A stretch of DNA of 9,096 nt from an uncultured Corynebacterium sp. (lineage in GTDB: Bacteria > Actinomycetota > Actinomycetes > Mycobacteriales > Mycobacteriaceae). The notes below the pieces were generated by a model. The model searched no databases and was not told the origin of the DNA. It saw nothing but the letters and a program-made list of their open reading frames with translations. Below are positions 6,143 to 9,096 of this stretch, in pieces. Where the stretch lies: the NCBI GenBank assembly GCA_945631445.1, contig CALZCR010000036.1, positions 1-9,096 of the forward strand, in the 5' to 3' direction. Numbering within the stretch: the stretch's first letter is position 1; every line of letters starts with the position of its first letter. The translations under genes were made by a program, and so were the position numbers.

Positions 6143-7546
6143 ATGTTGGAGGTCACCGGGTTGAGCGTCGACGGGATCCTTGCCGACGTCTCTTTTAGCG
6201 TTGGTCCCGGCGAGCGGGTGGGCATCATCGGCGAGTCCGGTTCGGGCAAGTCGATGACCGCGTTGGCGGTGCTGGGGTTGTTGCCGGAGGGGATGCGCGC
6301 CACAGGGTCCGTGTCCTTGGACGGGCAGGAGACGCTGAACCTGCCGGACCGCAAGATGCGGGCGCTGCGCGGGTCGAAGGTCGCGATGGTGTTTCAGGAG
6401 CCGATGACCGCGCTGGATCCGATGATGACGGTGGGCCGGCAGGTCGGCGAGGCGTGCGGCGGGGACCGGGAGCGCGTCGAGAAGCTGTTTTTAGACGTCG
6501 GCCTGCCCGCGGAGAAGCAGCGCTCCTACCCGCACGAGCTGTCCGGCGGGCAGCGCCAACGGGTGCTCATCGCGTTGGCCATGGCCGGGGATCCGGACGT
6601 GCTCATCGCCGATGAGCCGACCACGGCGCTGGACGTGACCAGCCAGGACCAGGTGCTGGGGTTGCTGGAGCGTCTCGTCGCGGAACGCGGGATGTCGCTG
6701 GTGTTCATCAGCCACGACTTGGCGGTGATCGCGCGGATGTGCGCTCGCGTCGGGGTGATGCGCGACGGACGGGTCGTGGAGACCGGCCCCGTCGAGCAAG
6801 TGTTGACCCACCCGCGCCACGAGTACACCAAGGCGTTGGTCGCCGCCTCCCGGCCCGGTGCCCCGGCGCGGGTGACCGAAGTCGGCGAGCCGGTGATCCG
6901 GGTCGAGGACGTCAGCACCCGGGAGGCGTTGCGGGAGGTGTCGCTGACGGTGCGCCGCGGTGAACGTCTCGGGGTGGTGGGCGGTTCCGGCGCCGGCAAG
7001 ACCACGTTGCTGCGGATCATCGCCGGCCTGCAGGAAGCCGATTCCGGGACCGTGCGTATCGACGCGGGCCTGCACGTCGTCTTCCAGGATCCGCAGTCTT
7101 CGCTCAATCCGCGGCTGCGGGTGGGCAAGGCGGTCGCGGAGGGCGGCGGTGACGCGGAGCGGGTGGCGCAGGCCCTGGCTGAGGTGGGGTTGCCGGCGGA
7201 TTCCGCGCGTCGTTTTCCGGCGGAGTTTTCCGGCGGGCAGCGCCAGCGCATCTCGATCGCCCGGGCGGTGGCCGGCCGGCCGGAGATCCTGCTCGCCGAC
7301 GAGCCGGTCTCCGCGCTGGACGTCTCCGTGCGCGCCCAGGTGCTGGGGGTGCTGGACGAGTTGGTGGAGGACTACGGGCTGACCCTGGTGTTCGTCTCCC
7401 ACGATCTGTCGGTGGTGCGCCAGGTGTGTTCGACGGTGGCCGTGATGCACGAGGGTCGGATCGTGGAGCGCGGCGCGACCGAGGAGGTCTGGGCCCGTCC
7501 GCGCCACGAGTACACCAAGGCGTTGCTGGCGGGGGCGGTCACATGA
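6143..7546 (+). CDS. Fused dual ATP-binding protein of a peptide-type ABC importer (DppD-DppF in one chain)
   Basis: A 467-residue cytoplasmic protein with two complete ABC ATPase domains that should power the permease pair encoded before it. Domain 1: Walker A GESGSGKS (30-37), Q-loop Gln85, signature LSGGQ (133-137), Walker B LIADEP (154-159) with catalytic Glu158, H-loop His191. Domain 2: Walker A GGSGAGKT (280-287), Gln315, FSGGQ (362-366), LLADEP (383-388) with Glu387, His420. Both sites look catalytically competent. Each half ends in RHEYTKAL, the beginning of the oligopeptide C-terminal extension, but the rest of that extension (usually about 60-80 residues with cysteines in DppD/DppF) is missing. 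The fusion is therefore unusually compact; GsiA-type fusions exceed 600 residues. The ATG is 1 bp past the previous stop, with GGAGG upstream. From memory, a four-gene peptide transporter cluster with a duplicated ATPase, cg2181-cg2184, is annotated in C. glutamicum and may be the counterpart. Confidence 0.95.
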   Translation: MLEVTGLSVDGILADVSFSVGPGERVGIIGESGSGKSMTALAVLGLLPEGMRATGSVSLDGQETLNLPDRKMRALRGSKVAMVFQEPMTALDPMMTVGRQVGEACGGDRERVEKLFLDVGLPAEKQRSYPHELSGGQRQRVLIALAMAGDPDVLIADEPTTALDVTSQDQVLGLLERLVAERGMSLVFISHDLAVIARMCARVGVMRDGRVVETGPVEQVLTHPRHEYTKALVAASRPGAPARVTEVGEPVIRVEDVSTREALREVSLTVRRGERLGVVGGSGAGKTTLLRIIAGLQEADSGTVRIDAGLHVVFQDPQSSLNPRLRVGKAVAEGGGDAERVAQALAEVGLPADSARRFPAEFSGGQRQRISIARAVAGRPEILLADEPVSALDVSVRAQVLGVLDELVEDYGLTLVFVSHDLSVVRQVCSTVAVMHEGRIVERGATEEVWARPRHEYTKALLAGAVT

Positions 7547-7699
7547 CCGTCGTCAGCGGCGCGGGGGCTGCGCACTATGCGCGCGCAAGTGGATAAGCGC
7601 AGGTCACAGGGTTCTCGAAAACTTGTTCGGGCGGATGTCCGGCCCATGCTTTAACGTAGTGGGCGTCACCGAACATGCGTGCCAAATCTGGGGGAAACA
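7547..7699. other. Intergenic stretch between the ABC operon and the HNH gene
   Basis: An ATG overlapping the ATPase stop (7543-7545) opens only 17 codons (MTVVSGAGAAHYARASG, TAA at 7594-7596); I do not call it a gene. No stem with a T-run is found, so I see no intrinsic terminator for the operon. A weak promoter for the next gene may be TGCTTTAAC (7647-7655, an extended -10 form) with TTGTTC (7623-7628), although their 21-nt spacing is long. GGGGGA (7690-7695) is the ribosome site for the ATG at 7700. Confidence 0.4.
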
Positions 7700-8965
7700 A
7701 TGATCACGCTGCCCGCTTCCTTGACCGATACCGCCCTCGTGTCCACCCTGGCCGACTCCCACGAGGAGATGACCAGGAGCAAAGCCTTGTTTTTGCTCGC
7801 CCTCGCCGAATTTCACGCCCGCGGCCTCGCCCGCGCCCATGGGGCGCCCAGCACCGTGATCTGGTTGCTGCGCCACTGCGACGTCCGGGAATCCACCGCC
7901 TTTGAGTACTTGCGGGTGGGGACTCAGCTCAGCGGCTTTACGCTCGCCGCGCAGGCCTTTCTCGCCGGCCACCTGTCCTACTCAAAAATCCGGGTGCTGC
8001 TGCGCCACCTCACCACCGGCAACGAGGCCGAACTCGTGGCGCTGGCCGGGCAGATGACGCTGCGCGAACTCGAACAGGCGCTGGCCGGACAAGAGAACTC
8101 TGCCCCTGCCCCGCCGGCCGACCGGTTCCGGGTCATCGTCGACGACGAGACCGGGTGGGTGCGCTTCCACGGCGAACTCAACCCCGTGCTCGGCGCGGAG
8201 CTGCTCGCGGCTCTGAAGATCGCCGAACTGGCGAACCTGCGTGACCTCGCAGAGATCGATCCGGCGGTGCTTGACGACGCCGAGCGGCTCGACGCCGCCC
8301 TCGCCGAGGCGGAAAACTCTCCCGTGGAGGTCGAGGCCGTCGACGAAGCCACCGGAGCCGACCTCTCTGCCACCAATTTCGGGGTGCCCACCCGCAACGC
8401 CCTGCTCAGCGCCTTGACCGGCATGATCCAGATGACCCGGTCCCGGCCCACGAACAAGCTGCGCACGCCCGGCGCGCAGGTCAACCTCACCGTCACCGAG
8501 GACGGCCACGCCTACCTATCCTCCCAGCCCGCCGCCCCGGCGAGCGCGCTGGTGGGCGCGGTGCTGGACGGGGAGATCCGGGCGCACCTGCTGGACGAGA
8601 AGGGGGTGCACATCACGCTCGGACGCGGCCGCCGGCTGGTCAGCGACGGGCAAGTCAGGGCGCTGATGACCCGGTGGCACCACCAGTGCGCGATGCCCGG
8701 CTGCAACCACACCAGGTTCCTCGAGTTCCACCATCTCCACGAGTGGTCCGCCGGCGGGCCGACGGACCTGTGGAATCTGGTGCCGCTGTGTTCGGCGTGC
8801 CACGCCTTGGTCACGGTGGGGCGGGTGCGGGTGGAGATTGATCCGACGGACACCGCGCTGGTGCGGTTTCGGTTTCCCGGCGGGCACAGCTTCGTCTCCC
8901 GGAACCGGGGTGTGCCCATCCGGCTGGGCACGCATTTCGCCGCCGCCCACAGGGCGGCGGCGTGA
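7700..8965 (+). CDS. DUF222 domain protein with C-terminal HNH endonuclease domain (13E12-like)
   Basis: A 421-residue protein of the family known in mycobacteria as 13E12 repeat proteins, widespread and often multicopy in actinobacteria; the biological role is not settled. The N-terminal part of about 250 residues is the helical DUF222 region (e.g. HLSYSKIRVLLRHL near 91). The C-terminal HNH module looks intact: CAMPGC (330-335) and CSAC (364-367) supply four zinc-binding cysteines, FHHLHEWSAGG (343-353) has the catalytic histidine pair, Asn359 sits in the central DLWNLVPL, and His368 closes the motif. I choose ATG 7700 because GGGGGA ends 4 nt before it; a GTG at 7679 in the same frame would add seven residues and lacks such a site. 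The C-terminus (AAAHRAAA) is encoded by a perfect GC hairpin. The gene converges with a minus-strand gene, with 1 bp between the two stops. Confidence 0.93.
   Translation: MITLPASLTDTALVSTLADSHEEMTRSKALFLLALAEFHARGLARAHGAPSTVIWLLRHCDVRESTAFEYLRVGTQLSGFTLAAQAFLAGHLSYSKIRVLLRHLTTGNEAELVALAGQMTLRELEQALAGQENSAPAPPADRFRVIVDDETGWVRFHGELNPVLGAELLAALKIAELANLRDLAEIDPAVLDDAERLDAALAEAENSPVEVEAVDEATGADLSATNFGVPTRNALLSALTGMIQMTRSRPTNKLRTPGAQVNLTVTEDGHAYLSSQPAAPASALVGAVLDGEIRAHLLDEKGVHITLGRGRRLVSDGQVRALMTRWHHQCAMPGCNHTRFLEFHHLHEWSAGGPTDLWNLVPLCSACHALVTVGRVRVEIDPTDTALVRFRFPGGHSFVSRNRGVPIRLGTHFAAAHRAAA
8938..8962. repeat. Perfect 11-bp all-GC inverted repeat at the 3' end of the HNH gene
   Basis: Arms 8938-8948 and 8952-8962 are exact complements with a 3-nt loop (ACA). 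It covers the last codons of the HNH gene and ends directly before its TGA, 4 bp from the stop of the convergent gene. No T-run follows in either direction, so it is not a classical terminator. It could act as a bidirectional 3'-end block or RNA-stabilising hairpin for both convergent transcripts. Confidence 0.6.
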
Positions 8966-8966
8966 G

Positions 8967-9096
8967 TTAGCTGGAGTAGAAACGCACCAGCAGCGACGGG
9001 TCCGCCAGGTGTTCTTCGTGGACCTCGAAGACGCTGGTCAAGCGGTCGAATTCGGAGGTTTCCTCATGCGATAGTCCCACGTGTTCGCGGGAATCA
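8967..9096 (-). CDS. C-terminal fragment of an unidentified gene (5' part off window)
   Basis: On the minus strand a frame open from the window edge ends in TAA at 8967-8969 and gives 42 residues: DSREHVGLSHEETSEFDRLT, then SVFEVHEEHLADPSLLVRFY, then SS. The run is acidic, has ordinary protein composition, and its stop sits back to back with that of the HNH gene, all consistent with a real convergent gene. I do not recognise the family from so short a piece. Confidence 0.6.
   Translation of the reverse strand, partial: DSREHVGLSHEETSEFDRLTSVFEVHEEHLADPSLLVRFYSS

Noticed and set aside
5250..6164. Plus-strand open frame of 304 codons overlapping the second permease
   Set aside because: Gly/Arg/Ala-rich shadow in another frame of a clear DppC-type gene.
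6491..7507. Minus-strand open frame of 338 codons opposite the fused ATPase
   Set aside because: Antisense to two complete ABC ATPase domains; His/Arg/Leu-rich with no family features.
7629..7645. GGGC/GCCC stem as an operon terminator
   Set aside because: Only 4 bp with a 9-nt loop and no T-run; not supportable.
7700..8965. HNH protein as part of a defence or mobile system
   Set aside because: No methylase, helicase, integrase, toxin/antitoxin or repeat partner is adjacent. DUF222/HNH proteins are common stand-alone genes in actinobacteria.

Overview
The window is high-GC DNA with the look of an actinobacterium, most likely Corynebacterium or a close relative. The reasons are GTG and probable leaderless starts, a BCCT-type osmolyte carrier, a DUF222/HNH protein of the kind abundant in that group, and a peptide-type ABC operon whose two ATPases are fused into one short chain. 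No rRNA, tRNA, CRISPR array, insertion sequence or phage gene is visible. The genus call is an inference from gene content and style.

Layout. Positions 1-648 (minus strand) hold the N-terminal 216 residues of a BCCT-family transporter that runs off the left edge, with a perfect 11-bp hairpin just inside its coding start. Positions 773-1860 (minus strand) are a wreck. Recognisable pieces of a phosphonate/phosphate-type ABC importer, PhnC (ATPase) and PhnE (permease), survive with internal deletions and frameshifts, followed by about 300 bp of remnant that can no longer be assigned with confidence. Divergent from this wreck, a GntR/HutC-UTRA regulator (2064-2825) is intact. Its position next to phn remnants suggests it was the PhnF-type repressor of the lost importer.

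Positions 2871-7546 carry a complete import operon on the plus strand: a lipoprotein solute-binding protein (SBP_bac_5), two DppB/DppC-type permeases, and one protein with two ABC ATPase domains. Three junctions are overlapping or nearly so (ATGA, ATGA and a 1-bp gap), so the four genes are almost certainly translated as a coupled unit. A -10 box sits exactly where it would give a leaderless mRNA for the binding protein. A GC-rich near-palindrome lies inside that promoter's spacer and could be an operator. The substrate cannot be read from the sequence; peptide is the default for the family.

Positions 7700-8965 encode an intact DUF222/HNH nuclease-like protein. It meets a convergent minus-strand gene (8967-9096, C-terminal 42 residues only, not recognised) with 1 bp between the stop codons. 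A perfect 11-bp all-GC hairpin occupies the last codons of the HNH gene. The most interesting story is the decayed phn importer with its surviving regulator, now standing directly in front of an intact and unrelated ABC importer.
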